Assembly (NCBI RefSeq): GCF_004570875.1
Contig: NZ_SPQK01000007.1
Span: forward strand, 97,969 to 161,968
Reading direction: 5' to 3'
From: Blastococcus sp. CT_GayMR16
Lineage (GTDB): Bacteria > Actinomycetota > Actinomycetes > Mycobacteriales > Geodermatophilaceae
Length of the DNA: 64,000 nt
Shown piece by piece: positions 1-8,233 of the stretch. Both the position numbers and the translations under genes were made by a program. The number at the start of each line of letters is the position of its first letter. Within the stretch, counting starts at the first letter, position 1. The notes under the pieces are model-generated. The model did not search any database. It saw nothing but the letters and a program-made list of their open reading frames with translations, and had not been told where the DNA came from.

Positions 1-86
1 ACGACGAGGTGCGTGAACTGCTCGACGCGTCCTACGACGCGGCCGTCGCCGCCCTGCCGAAGAGCAAGCGGCCGCGGACCGACTGA
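1..86 (+). CDS. MmcQ/YjbR family protein, C-terminal fragment
   Basis: The left edge cuts this gene. Only the last 27 codons remain, ending in TGA at 84-86. The visible tail has a helix with S-Y-D and then A-A-L-P-K-S-K-R before a basic end. This resembles the C-terminus of MmcQ/YjbR-type small proteins, which usually finish with an S-Y-x-x-V-x-x-x-L-P-K pattern. No catalytic or binding residues can be assessed in so short a piece. The assignment rests on the tail pattern alone, and the upstream sequence would settle it. Confidence 0.45.
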   Translation, partial: DEVRELLDASYDAAVAALPKSKRPRTD

Positions 87-98
87 CCGGTCGGCCGC

Positions 99-1073
99 TC
101 AGGAGTGCGACGGGCCGAGCGTCCTGGCCGCGCACGCGTTGGCCAGCGCCTCCGGATCGAGGGACGGGTACGTGCTGGCGCACCACGCGTCGACGTCGTC
201 GCTGCTCGCGAAACCGGCGTCGACCACGGTGATCCAGTACGGCTGACCGTTGTCCGCGACCGACCACTTCCCGAAGTCCGTCGACTGGAGCACGAGCACC
301 GGAGCACCGCCCGCCGACGACCTGGCGGCCTCGCTCTCCGCGAGGATGTCCACCGCGAAGAAGGTGTGCGTCCCGTTCTGAGCGGTCTGCAACGGATCGA
401 CGATGCCGACGCTCTTCGACGCGACCTGCGCCACCCAGCGCTCGTCCAGGACCAACCCCTGCAGGGAGTCCGAGCGCGCGGCCGAGAGTTCCAGCAGGGC
501 CTGGTCCTCCGGGGAATAGGTGGGCGCCGCCGATGTCGAGGAGGAACGCGACGTCGTGGTGGAAGGTGAGGTCGTCACGGGAGCGCCTGCGTCCGCGCTC
601 GGAACGGGCTCGGCGACCTGCGGCTGGACGGCCGCCCCTTCCTGCGCCGCGGCGATGGTCAGGTTCCCGCAGTAGGTCTGGACGGGGTACAGCGCCGACA
701 TCACCTCGTCGTACCCGATGCTGTCCCGGTCGGCGAGCGCCTCCAGCGCGGGCGCCGAGCCGTGCACGTCAGCGACCGCGCCGGGGGCCTCGTCGTCGAG
801 CCTGTCGCTCTCGCTGGCGACATCCGCGAGACCGTCGAAGACGGCGTTGTTCGTCGAGCTGCCGAACGACACGGCCAGCTCACCCTCGAGGTCGGCCACC
901 GTCCCGCAGAGGGCCTCGGGCGCGACCGGCCGGGTGCTGATGACGAGGACCGCCACCCCTGCGGCGACGACCACCACCCCGAGCGTGCCGAAGAACCGGA
1001 CGGCGCGTCTGCGGTTGTCGGTCGCCCATTCCCAGATGGCCTCAGCGATGTCCCAGAGCACAATTTCCCCCAT
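99..1073 (-). CDS. Membrane-anchored secreted protein, unknown function
   Basis: I do not recognise this 324-residue protein. A basic N-terminal segment (R21-R23) leads into one hydrophobic helix at about residues 27-46, which fits a signal anchor with the rest outside the cell. The external part has an Ala/Asp-rich region to about residue 150, a Ser/Thr/Pro-rich linker near 165-190 and a C-terminal globular domain of about 125 residues. That domain contains several W and Y residues and a W-C-A-S stretch near the end. Cysteines are few and could form disulphides. It is transcribed away from the TerC-family gene on the right, so the two share a 410-base divergent region. Actinobacteria often carry such proteins without known roles. 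Confidence 0.75.
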   Translation of the reverse strand: MGEIVLWDIAEAIWEWATDNRRRAVRFFGTLGVVVVAAGVAVLVISTRPVAPEALCGTVADLEGELAVSFGSSTNNAVFDGLADVASESDRLDDEAPGAVADVHGSAPALEALADRDSIGYDEVMSALYPVQTYCGNLTIAAAQEGAAVQPQVAEPVPSADAGAPVTTSPSTTTSRSSSTSAAPTYSPEDQALLELSAARSDSLQGLVLDERWVAQVASKSVGIVDPLQTAQNGTHTFFAVDILAESEAARSSAGGAPVLVLQSTDFGKWSVADNGQPYWITVVDAGFASSDDVDAWCASTYPSLDPEALANACAARTLGPSHS

Positions 1074-1344
1074 GAAGCGGGCTGCGGTTCCGACGAACTG
1101 TTTTGTCGGGCCCGAGGCGCCGCGCCAGGCTAGCCACGGCTGTGCCAGGGGTACAGAGGTCCGCGCCTGCTGATTCGGGGGCGGTTTCCACGGGCCGGCG
1201 CCGAGGGTCGTGCGCGGTCGCCGGGCACGTGATGACGGGAAGTTGCGTCGCTCGGGAACCCTCGGCGCGAGAGCGCCGTTGTAGCGAGTGGACCCGGGGT
1301 TGCGGTGCGACCGTCACGCTTGCTGCCCGACCCGGGGTTCGCGC
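1074..1344. other. Divergent intergenic region upstream of the riboswitch
   Basis: About 270 bases lie between the start of the secreted-protein gene on the minus strand and the Mn riboswitch on the plus strand. Promoters for both directions must be here, but I see no pair of -35 and -10 boxes good enough to report. There is a short GC-rich inverted repeat near 1261-1275. No open frame in this stretch looks like a gene. Confidence 0.6.
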
Positions 1345-1476
1345 GTGGAGGGGAGTATCCCGGCCGCGGCAGCGTCGTCATCACGAGGTCCCATGACCTC
1401 CGGTGCTGTCGGTCGCAGGCGAACAGCCTGCGGCGGGAGAGACCTCCGGTACTGACAGTTGCCAGTTTCCGGAGGT
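1345..1476 (+). promoter_or_regulatory. yybP-ykoY manganese riboswitch with ribosome-site hairpin
   Basis: The conserved 5' element GAGGGGAGTA sits at 1348-1357, and GTCATCACGAGG, GGTGCTGTCGG and GAGAGACCTCC follow in the expected order. Stems can be drawn by hand: P1 GGAGG 1347-1351 with CCTCC 1443-1447; P2 TCCCG 1358-1362 with CGGGA 1434-1438; GGCAGC 1368-1373 with GCTGTC 1405-1410; GAGGTC 1385-1390 with GACCTC 1395-1400; and CGCAGGC 1414-1420 with GCCTGCG 1426-1432. This matches the yybP-ykoY class, which senses Mn2+ and often precedes TerC-family or P-type exporter genes. The expression platform is visible: ACCTCCGG 1442-1449 is perfectly complementary to CCGGAGGT 1469-1476, which contains the ribosome-binding site, and ACTG 1451-1454 also pairs with CAGT 1463-1466. 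Forming P1 should release the ribosome site, so Mn2+ should turn translation on (inference). Confidence 0.92.
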
Positions 1477-1483
1477 ATGGGCT

Positions 1484-2482
1484 GTGGACGTCTCGTCCTG
1501 GGTGTGGGCTCTCACGATCGCTGCGATCGTGGCGATGCTGGTCTTCGATTTCATCGGTCACGTGCGCACACCGCACGCGCCGACGCTCCGCGAATCCACC
1601 ATCTGGTCGGCCGTGTACGTCGGCATCGCGGTGGTCTTCGGATTGCTGATCTTCTGGTTCTACGGGGCTGAGTTCGGCGGGGAGTACTTCGCCGGCTACA
1701 TCACCGAGAAGAGCCTGTCGATCGACAACCTCTTCGTCTTCGTGCTGATCATGGCCGGGTTCGGCGTCCCCCGGGAACTGCAGCAGAAGGTGCTGCTCTT
1801 CGGCATCACGTTCGCCCTGGTGCTCCGGACGGTGTTCATCCTCGTCGGCGCCGCGGCTATCGAGAACTTCAGCTGGGTCTTCTACCTGTTCGGCGCGATC
1901 CTCATCTACACCGCCTGGGTGCAGGCGCGGTCCGGCGGACACGACGGCGCGGAGGACTACCAGGAGAACGCCGCCCTCCGGTTCGCCCGGAAGATCCTGC
2001 CGACGACGGAGGAGTACCACTCCGACCGGATGACCGTGAAGCTCGACGGGAAGCGGTTCATCACCCCGCTGGCCATCGCGCTGATCGCCATCGGTACTGC
2101 GGACGTCATCTTCGCCGTCGACTCGATCCCGGCCATCTTCGGCCTGACCCAGGAGACCTATCTGGTCTTCGCCGCGAACGCCTTCTCGCTCCTCGGCCTT
2201 CGGCAGCTGTTCTTCCTCATCGACGGACTGCTCGACCGGCTGGTCTACCTCGCCTACGGGCTCGCGGTCATCCTGGGGTTCATCGGGGCCAAGCTGGTCG
2301 TCCACGCGCTGCACACCAACGAGCTGCCGTTCATCAACGGCGGCGAGCACATCACGGTGATCCCCGAGATCCCGACCTGGCTCTCCCTGCTGGTCATCCT
2401 GGCGACCCTCGCGGTGACGACGGTGGCCAGCCTGGCGAAGAACAAGCGGGACCGCGGCCGCCGGGTCGCCGAGAAGGGATAG
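1484..2482 (+). CDS. TerC-family integral membrane protein, probable Mn(II) exporter
   Basis: This is a 332-residue polytopic membrane protein of the TerC/Alx family. The two family signatures are visible: E75 followed by I-D81-N82-L-F in one helix and T-A-D207-V-I-F-A-V-D213-S-I-P in another. These paired acidic helices are thought to form the metal path. About eight to nine hydrophobic segments span the chain, and the C-terminus is basic (K-N-K-R-D-R-G-R-R). The GTG at 1484 is chosen because GGAGGT at 1471-1476 lies seven bases upstream and the protein then begins at the first helix. An upstream in-frame start at 1403 would fall inside the riboswitch. Control by a yybP-ykoY element points to manganese efflux or homeostasis rather than tellurite itself. 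It heads the Ter-gene run. Confidence 0.9.
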   Translation: MDVSSWVWALTIAAIVAMLVFDFIGHVRTPHAPTLRESTIWSAVYVGIAVVFGLLIFWFYGAEFGGEYFAGYITEKSLSIDNLFVFVLIMAGFGVPRELQQKVLLFGITFALVLRTVFILVGAAAIENFSWVFYLFGAILIYTAWVQARSGGHDGAEDYQENAALRFARKILPTTEEYHSDRMTVKLDGKRFITPLAIALIAIGTADVIFAVDSIPAIFGLTQETYLVFAANAFSLLGLRQLFFLIDGLLDRLVYLAYGLAVILGFIGAKLVVHALHTNELPFINGGEHITVIPEIPTWLSLLVILATLAVTTVASLAKNKRDRGRRVAEKG

Positions 2483-2650
2483 CCGATGCCGATCGACTAC
2501 AGCGCCGCGACCGCGCGTCTGACGCGGGCTGCGCTCCCGTCGGGAGCCCGGCGACGGACCGGTACCCGATCCGCCGGGACCTTCGCTACGGTCACCTGGC
2601 CGGTCAGTCCAGGAACGGCGCGGGCACATTCGACGAACGGGGAACACGAC

Positions 2651-3229
2651 GTGGTGAGTCTCAGCAAGGGTCAGACCGTCTCGCTCGAGAAGCGAGGAGG
2701 CGGCACCTTGACGCGCGCCCGCATGGGACTCGGCTGGGATGCGATCAAGAAGAAGGGGATGTTCGGCAAGCTGAAGGATCAGTCAGTGGACCTCGATGCC
2801 TCGGCTCTCCTCTTCGACAGCAGCGGGCGCCTGGTCGATCAGGTGTGGTTCCAGCAGTTGAAGAGCAAGGACGGTTCGGTACAGCACACCGGCGACAACC
2901 TCACGGGCGCAGGCGAGGGTGACGACGAGTCGATCCTCGTAGACCTGCAGGCAGTCCCGGCCACCGTCTCCCAGATCGTGTTCGTGGTGAACTCGTTCAC
3001 GGGACAGAACTTCAGCCAGATCGAGAACGCCTTCTGCCGGTTGGTCGACACGACCGCGAACGACGCCGAGCTGGCGCGGTACGAGCTGACCGGCTCCGGG
3101 AGCCACAACAGCCAGGTCATGGCGAAGCTCTCGCGCTCCGGCAACGGATGGACCATGACCGCGATCGGCGCCATCGCCAACGGCCGGACGTTCAAGGACC
3201 TGCTGCCGACCGTCACCCAGCACCTGTGA
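2651..3229 (+). CDS. terZ: TerZ-type tellurium/stress resistance protein
   Basis: This 192-residue TerD-domain protein matches the TerZ branch. It begins V-S-L-S-K-G-Q-T-V-S-L-E-K-R, then has [16 protein letters not shown] and the acidic loop [15 protein letters not shown]. It ends with the TerZ-like R-T-F-K-D-L-L-P-T-V-T-Q-H-L. The Asp/Glu loop is the Ca2+-binding surface known in TerD proteins. TerZ, TerD and related proteins are cytosolic and thought to act at the membrane with TerC and TerB-like partners in metal and DNA-damage stress. Adjacent GTG codons at 2651 and 2654 are possible starts, and GGGGAA at 2639-2644 favours 2651. The longer frame back to 2486 adds non-conserved sequence. 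Confidence 0.85.
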   Translation: MVSLSKGQTVSLEKRGGGTLTRARMGLGWDAIKKKGMFGKLKDQSVDLDASALLFDSSGRLVDQVWFQQLKSKDGSVQHTGDNLTGAGEGDDESILVDLQAVPATVSQIVFVVNSFTGQNFSQIENAFCRLVDTTANDAELARYELTGSGSHNSQVMAKLSRSGNGWTMTAIGAIANGRTFKDLLPTVTQHL

Positions 3230-3361
3230 GCGGCCGGGCACCCGGTCTCTGAGCTCTCGTCAGCACTCCGCGCCGCGAACGTGCGGCGTCCAGCACGACT
3301 TCTCGACCCTTCCCAGACATCCGCGGGCACAACGCTCGCTCGAGTCCCTTGGAGAAATCAG

Positions 3362-3946
3362 ATGAGCGTCAGCCTTTCGAAGGGCGGCAACGTGTCTCTC
3401 ACCAAGCAGGCGGGAGCGGCCGGCCTGTCCGCCGTCACCGTCGGGCTCGGCTGGGACGTGCGCACCACGACTGGTGCCGAGTTCGACCTGGACGCGTCCG
3501 CGCTGTTGGCCAAGGCGGACGGCAAGGTCCTGTCCGACCAGCACTTCGTCTTCTACGGCAACCTCAAGAGCCCGGAGAACGCGGTGGAGCACACCGGGGA
3601 CAACCTGACCGGTGAGGGCGAGGGTGACGACGAGCAGATCAAGGTCACGCTCGGCAGCGTGCCGGCCGAGGTCGACAAGATCGTCTTCCCGGTCAGCATC
3701 TACGAGGCGGAGGGCCGTGGTCAGAGCTTCGGTCAGGTCCGGAATGCCTTCATCCGGGTGGTCAACCAGGCCAACAACGAGGAGCTGGCTCGCTACGACC
3801 TGAGCGAGGACGCCTCGACGGAGACGGCGATGGTGTTCGGCGAGCTTTACCGCAACGGCGCGGAATGGAAGTTCCGGGCGGTCGGTCAGGGCTACGCCTC
3901 CGGCCTGAAGGGCATCGCGCAGGACTTCGGGGTCAGCGTCGGCTGA
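3362..3946 (+). CDS. terD: TerD-family calcium-binding stress protein
   Basis: This is a 194-residue TerD/TerE-type protein. Family marks in order: [37 protein letters not shown], the acidic loop [19 protein letters not shown], and a long conserved C-terminal block with [18 protein letters not shown]. All Ca2+-liganding acidic positions expected for TerD appear intact. The ATG at 3362 has GGAG about nine bases upstream and gives the usual family length. It is very close in sequence to the paralogues at 4153 and 14738, so local duplication is likely. A strong hairpin follows the stop. Confidence 0.92.
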   Translation: MSVSLSKGGNVSLTKQAGAAGLSAVTVGLGWDVRTTTGAEFDLDASALLAKADGKVLSDQHFVFYGNLKSPENAVEHTGDNLTGEGEGDDEQIKVTLGSVPAEVDKIVFPVSIYEAEGRGQSFGQVRNAFIRVVNQANNEELARYDLSEDASTETAMVFGELYRNGAEWKFRAVGQGYASGLKGIAQDFGVSVG

Positions 3947-3969
3947 CGCGAGCGCATCGCTCGATCGCC

Positions 3970-4003
3970 GCAACCGCCCCCGGCCGAGGCTGGGGGCGGT
4001 TGC
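3970..4003 (+). terminator. Strong GC-rich hairpin after terD
   Basis: GCAACCGCCCCC at 3970-3981 pairs perfectly over 12 bases with GGGGGCGGTTGC at 3992-4003, leaving a 10-base loop. It starts 23 bases after the terD stop. There is no T tract, which is usual for actinobacterial terminators. It should separate this terD from the next one, implying separate transcription of the paralogue at 4153. Confidence 0.75.
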
Positions 4004-4152
4004 GCGACCGGCGCCCTGTTGCCGGTGGCGGCCGCCGGGCTTTACGAGACATCGTCGGCCCGCAGCACTACTGTCCGTCTCGCTCGACGGGGCTGCCACG
4101 ACCGCCGCCGCCGCGAGCCGAGATATCGTGCAGTCATTCGAGGAGGAGCATC

Positions 4153-4731
4153 GTGAGCGTCAGTCTCAGCAAGGGTGGCAACGTCTCGCTCACCAAGCAG
4201 GCCCCGGGCATGACTGCGGTCCTCGTGGGCTTGGGCTGGGACGCGCGTTCCACGACCGGTGCTGATTTCGACCTGGACGCCTCGGCACTCATGCTCGGTG
4301 CGTCCGGCAAGATCCTCTCGGACTCGCACTTCATCTTCTTCAACAACCTGACCAGCCCCGACGGGTCGGTCGAGCACACCGGTGACAATCTGACCGGCGA
4401 AGGAGAGGGCGACGACGAGGCCATCAAGGTCGACCTCGTCGCCGTGCCCGCGGAGTGCGAGAAGATCGTGTTCCCGGTCAGCATCTACGAGGCCGAGCAG
4501 CGGGGCCAGAGCTTCGGCCAGGTGCGCAACGCCTTCATCCGTGTCGTCAACCAGGCCGGCGGTGCCGAGATCGCGCGCTACGACCTGTCCGAGGACGCCT
4601 CGACCGAGACGGCGATGGTGTTCGGTGAGCTGTACCGCAACAACGCCGAGTGGAAGTTCCGCGCCGTCGGCCAGGGCTACGCCTCGGGCCTGCGGGGCAT
4701 CGCCGTCGACTTCGGTGTGAACGTCGGCTGA
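4153..4731 (+). CDS. terD: TerD-family calcium-binding stress protein (second copy)
   Basis: This 192-residue TerD/TerE-type protein is nearly collinear with the one at 3362. It carries [30 protein letters not shown], the [13 protein letters not shown] Ca2+ loop, V-S-I-Y-E-A-E-Q and the [11 protein letters not shown] tail. The GTG at 4153 is selected because AGGAGG lies at 4141-4146 and the product starts exactly at the conserved N-terminus. The frame is open upstream to 3865, but that part runs through the terminator hairpin and is not conserved. Next downstream, 78 bases away on the same strand, is a DUF475 membrane protein that often travels with TerD genes. Confidence 0.92.
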   Translation: MSVSLSKGGNVSLTKQAPGMTAVLVGLGWDARSTTGADFDLDASALMLGASGKILSDSHFIFFNNLTSPDGSVEHTGDNLTGEGEGDDEAIKVDLVAVPAECEKIVFPVSIYEAEQRGQSFGQVRNAFIRVVNQAGGAEIARYDLSEDASTETAMVFGELYRNNAEWKFRAVGQGYASGLRGIAVDFGVNVG

Positions 4732-4809
4732 TCTCCCGGGAGAGCCCATCCCCAGTCCCGGCCTGCGACATGGCAGCCCGCCACTGCCACCACGACACCA
4801 AGGAATCAC

Positions 4810-5973
4810 GTGATCCTGCGCACCTTCGGATGGTCCTTCGGGGTCACCATCGCCAGTCTTGCCGCGGCCCTTCTGTACGGCGGCTGGTCCGCCGTCGCCC
4901 TCTGTCTGATCCTCGGGATCCTCGAGGTCTCGTTGTCCTTCGACAACGCAGTGGTCAACGCCAAGGTCCTCGAGCGCATGAGCGCGTTCTGGCAGAAGAT
5001 CTTCCTGACCGTCGGCATCCTCATCGCCGTCTTCGGCATGCGACTGGTCTTCCCGCTGCTGATCGTGGGTATCACCGCGAGCCTCGGCCCGATCGAGGCC
5101 GTCCAGCTCGCGATGGAGAAGGGTGACCCGAAAGCGCCCGGCACTTACGGGTACCTGCTCAACGAGGCGCACCCGCTGATCGCGGCCTTCGGTGGTCTCT
5201 TCCTGCTGATGCTCTTCCTCGACTGGCTGTTCGAGGAGCGCGAGATCGCATGGCTCAGCTGGCTGGAGCGCCCGCTGGCGCGCATCGGCAAGCTCGACGC
5301 CCTGTCGGTCATCATCGCGTTGATCTCGCTGGTTCTCGCCGCCGAACTCCTGGTGGCGGAGGAAGAGCGGTCCTCGGTGCTGCTCTCGGGGGTCCTGGGC
5401 CTCATCACGTACCTCGCGGTGAACGGTCTCGGCTCCTTGTTCGAGTCCAGCGGACTGGACGACGACCCCGCCGACGGTGAGCACACGGAGCGCGCGGCCA
5501 CGGCGGCCGGCAACGACGGCGTCCCCGCGCGGAAGGGCGGCCCGACGGCCGTGGCCAAGGCCACGGGCAAGGCGGCGTTCTTCCTGTTCCTCTACCTCGA
5601 GGTCCTGGACGCGTCGTTCAGCTTCGACGGCGTCATCGGCGCATTCGCCATCACCTCCGACCCGGTCATCATCGCCCTCGGGCTCGGCCTGATCGGCGCG
5701 ATGTACGTCCGGTCCATCACGGTGTATCTCGTGCGGCAGGGCACCCTCGACGAGTACGTGTACCTCGAGCACGGCGCGCACTGGGCCATCGGGGCGCTGG
5801 CGGTCATCCTCTTGCTGAGCCTGGAGTGGGAGATCCCCGAGCTGATCACCGGGCTCATCGGGGTGGCCTTCATCGGCGCGGCCTTCATCGGCTCGCTGCG
5901 CCGCCGCCGCAACGGCAACTCCTCGGGCGACGGCGACCACGTGCAGATCGGCGCAGAGCACCAGCGGGTCTGA
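4810..5973 (+). CDS. DUF475 (TerC-superfamily) membrane protein
   Basis: This 387-residue polytopic membrane protein belongs to DUF475, a distant TerC relative. Two acidic helix motifs resemble the TerC pair: L-E-V-S-L-S-F-D-N-A-V-V-N near residue 43 and L-E-V-L-D-A-S-F-S-F-D-G-V near residue 265. Roughly eight to nine hydrophobic helices are visible, with a charged cytoplasmic loop rich in acidic residues around 215-250 and an R-R-R-R-N-G tail. The GTG at 4810 has AAGGA at 4800-4804. Location right after a TerD gene and near a riboswitch-controlled TerC gene suggests a shared role in cation efflux or membrane docking of TerD proteins. That link is inference, and no substrate can be read from sequence. 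A clear terminator hairpin follows. Confidence 0.85.
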   Translation: MILRTFGWSFGVTIASLAAALLYGGWSAVALCLILGILEVSLSFDNAVVNAKVLERMSAFWQKIFLTVGILIAVFGMRLVFPLLIVGITASLGPIEAVQLAMEKGDPKAPGTYGYLLNEAHPLIAAFGGLFLLMLFLDWLFEEREIAWLSWLERPLARIGKLDALSVIIALISLVLAAELLVAEEERSSVLLSGVLGLITYLAVNGLGSLFESSGLDDDPADGEHTERAATAAGNDGVPARKGGPTAVAKATGKAAFFLFLYLEVLDASFSFDGVIGAFAITSDPVIIALGLGLIGAMYVRSITVYLVRQGTLDEYVYLEHGAHWAIGALAVILLLSLEWEIPELITGLIGVAFIGAAFIGSLRRRRNGNSSGDGDHVQIGAEHQRV

Positions 5974-5978
5974 TGCAT

Positions 5979-6010
5979 CCGGCCGGCGTCCCGACAAGGA
6001 CGCCGGCCGG
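5979..6010 (+). terminator. Hairpin terminator after DUF475 gene
   Basis: CCGGCCGGCGTCC at 5979-5991 pairs with GGACGCCGGCCGG at 5998-6010 in a 13-base perfect stem with a six-base CGACAA loop. TCTCGTTCCC follows. Placement five bases after the stop codon fits factor-independent termination. Confidence 0.8.
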
Positions 6011-6067
6011 TCTCGTTCCCGGCGGAGGCTCGGGGGCGCACCGCACGCGACGGAGAGGCGTACCGGC

Positions 6068-6769
6068 ATGGGAATCGACTACACCAAGCGGCCCTCGGCA
6101 GGGGGAGGCGGAGATCCCTCGGGCGGGAGCGGTCAGGTGAACCTGAGCAAGGTCACCCTGACCAAGAGCGCGCCACGGGTGTCGCTGACCAAGAGCGGGG
6201 CGGCCACCGGAGAGCTGCGCGTCAACCTCAACTGGAACGCCCGGCCGGCGGCCCCCGCCGGCGGCGGGTTCCTCAAGCGGATGGCCGCTGCTGCGCAGAG
6301 CGGTATCGACCTCGACCTCGCCTGCCTCTACGAGTTCACCGACGGCTCGAAGGGCGTCGTCCAGGCGCTCGGCAACGCCTTCGCCTCGAAGAACCAGGGC
6401 GGTTCGCCGATCGTCAGCCTCGACGGCGATGACCGGTCAGGGACCAACACCGCCGGCGAGAACCTGCGCATCGACCTGTCCCGGGTGAACGAGATCCGGC
6501 GCATCCTGGTCTTCGCGTTCATCTACCAGGGCGTCCCGAACTGGGCCGCGGCCGACGGCGTCGTGACGATGTACCCGGCGAACGGGGCGCCGATCGAGGT
6601 CCGCCTGGACGAGTCGGACCCCAAGGCACCGCTGTGCGCGATCGCGCTGCTGACGAACACGGGCAACGACCTGTCGGTGAACCGCGAGGTGCGCTACATC
6701 CACGGCGGCCAGGACGTCCTCGACAAGGCCTACGGATGGGGAATGCAGTGGGCGGCCGGTCGTAAGTAG
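6068..6769 (+). CDS. TerA-like tellurium resistance protein
   Basis: This is a 233-residue protein of the TerD superfamily, closest by eye to the C-terminal part of TerA. A Gly/Ser-rich leader (about 1-25) precedes two short strands, V-T-L-T-K and V-S-L-T-K. Then come L-R-V-N-L-N-W-N, D-L-D-L-A-C-L-Y-E, G-V-V-Q-A-L-G-N-A-F, S-L-D-G-D-D-R-S-G and Y-G-W-G-M-Q-W-A-A-G. The L-D-G-D-D-R segment is the likely metal-binding site. TerA proteins are membrane-associated partners of TerD in the Ter stress system. The start at 6068 is an ATG about nine bases after a GGAG-type site. The stop is only 16 bases from the stop of the convergent TerD-vWA gene. Confidence 0.82.
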   Translation: MGIDYTKRPSAGGGGDPSGGSGQVNLSKVTLTKSAPRVSLTKSGAATGELRVNLNWNARPAAPAGGGFLKRMAAAAQSGIDLDLACLYEFTDGSKGVVQALGNAFASKNQGGSPIVSLDGDDRSGTNTAGENLRIDLSRVNEIRRILVFAFIYQGVPNWAAADGVVTMYPANGAPIEVRLDESDPKAPLCAIALLTNTGNDLSVNREVRYIHGGQDVLDKAYGWGMQWAAGRK

Positions 6770-6785
6770 CCGGCCGGCCAGTGCG

Positions 6786-8180
6786 TCAGTGCGGGGGTAG
6801 CAGGCCCCGCTCCCTGGCCAGGACGAGCCAGCCCGGGTACTCCGTCATGAGCAGGTCGAACAGCTCGTCGTCGCTCACCTGCGTCGGGTCCTCGACGCTG
6901 AAGAAGTCGGCGTTGTCGATGAACCTGCCGCCCATGTCGTCGAGCTCCTCGAGGAAGCGGAACTCCCGGGACCCTCCCGACGGAGAGCCGCCGCCCCCGA
7001 AGAAGCCACGCCGACGGCCACCACCGCCGCTGCCGAGCGCCCGGGAGGACTTGCCGATGGCCATGAACTGCCAGAACAGGGGCTCGTAGCTCGACGACCG
7101 GACCTGCTCGCGGGCGGCGTCCTCGTCGAAGGTCGCGCCGTCGGTGACGAACATGACGTAGACCGGGAACTGGTCGAGGTGCGGGCCGTTGCGCGGGGTA
7201 TCGGCCCCGAAGTAGTGCCTGCGGATGAGCTTCATCGCGGCCGCGTAGTTGGTGCTGCCCTCCAGGGGGTGCCGCCGGAGGACGTCGGCGGTGTACTGCC
7301 GGACGTTCGAGAGGTTCATCGACTCGACCTGGTGACCGGAGCCCCCGAACAGGAACGTGTCGACCTCACCGTCGTCGTCGAAGCGCAGGCCGAGAGCCAG
7401 GATCCGTTCGGCGAGCTGCTGGATCTTCCCGGACCGGTAGAGGTTGGCCATCGAGCCGCTGATGTCGAGGCACAGCGCCACCCGTGCGGTGTGCTGACCC
7501 AGGCCCCGCTTCTCCAGGCTGATGGCGGCCTTCTTGACCAGGCTCACGAGCTGCGGTGCTTCGGTGGCGGCCCGCTTCTCCAGCGAGATCTGCTTCTGCT
7601 TCTTCAACGACACGGACGACGGCGCGGGGGTCGCCGGGGTCGGCGTGGCAGCGGCGGGCGCGGCCGTGGGCTCGTCGTCCACGCTGATGCCGAAGTCGGT
7701 CGCCAGTCCCGCGAGGCCGGAGGCGTAGCCCTGACCCACCGCCCGGAACTTCCACTGCCCGTTCCGGCGATAGAGCTCGCCGAAGAGGAAGGCCGTCTCC
7801 GTGGTCGCATCGCTGATGTCGAACCGCGCGATCTCGGCGTTGCCGGCGACGTCGGTCAACCGCAGGTGCAACCCGGGAATGTGTCCGAAGGTGCCGTTGC
7901 CGACGCTGGCCGCGACCACGACCTTCTCGATCTCCTCCGGGATGTCCGAGAGATCGACCTCGACCGAGTCCTCCCGTGCCGCCCCGGCGGCGTGCCGGAC
8001 GCTTCCCTCAGCGCTCCGCGGCTGGTTGTAGAAGACGAAGTCGTTGTCGGACCGGACCTTGCCGGACGACGTCAGGAGCAGCGCGGACGCGTCGACCTCG
8101 ACGTCGGAGGACCAGCCCAGCGTTGCTCGCACCCGCGCTGTGGACACCGGCAGGTTCGAGCCCTTGCTCATCGTCGTCAT
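6786..8180 (-). CDS. TerD domain fused to von Willebrand A domain (TerF-like)
   Basis: This 464-residue fusion is the last gene of the minus-strand Ter operon. Residues 1-165 form a TerD domain ending in the usual [18 protein letters not shown] block, although the acidic Ca2+ loop is shortened. A Pro/Ala/Thr linker (about 168-190) leads to two copies of an I-S-L-E-K-R strand (about 198-203 and 220-225). A vWA domain runs from 232 to the end with an intact MIDAS: D239-I-S-G-S, T310 and D347. The fold therefore probably binds a divalent ion and a protein ligand. A Gly/Arg-rich loop ([14 protein letters not shown]) interrupts the C-terminal half. The start at 8180 gives [13 protein letters not shown] at 8171 and 8189 are alternatives. 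Confidence 0.85.
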   Translation of the reverse strand: MTTMSKGSNLPVSTARVRATLGWSSDVEVDASALLLTSSGKVRSDNDFVFYNQPRSAEGSVRHAAGAAREDSVEVDLSDIPEEIEKVVVAASVGNGTFGHIPGLHLRLTDVAGNAEIARFDISDATTETAFLFGELYRRNGQWKFRAVGQGYASGLAGLATDFGISVDDEPTAAPAAATPTPATPAPSSVSLKKQKQISLEKRAATEAPQLVSLVKKAAISLEKRGLGQHTARVALCLDISGSMANLYRSGKIQQLAERILALGLRFDDDGEVDTFLFGGSGHQVESMNLSNVRQYTADVLRRHPLEGSTNYAAAMKLIRRHYFGADTPRNGPHLDQFPVYVMFVTDGATFDEDAAREQVRSSSYEPLFWQFMAIGKSSRALGSGGGGRRRGFFGGGGSPSGGSREFRFLEELDDMGGRFIDNADFFSVEDPTQVSDDELFDLLMTEYPGWLVLARERGLLPPH

Positions 8181-8233
8181 GCCGCGCATCGTGCCAGGAC
8201 CGTCCCCGGCCGGGCCCCGCGCCGGCGCTCCTG

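Noticed and set aside
1130..2647. Long open frame of 505 codons on the minus strand
   Set aside because: It is antisense to the TerC-family gene and the riboswitch. Its translation is Asp/Glu/Arg/Gly-rich low-complexity text typical of a shadow frame in high-GC DNA.
3362..4731. Tandem terD genes as a recent assembly duplication
   Set aside because: The two genes differ at many codons and have different leaders and start codons, so they are real diverged paralogues, not a repeated stretch.
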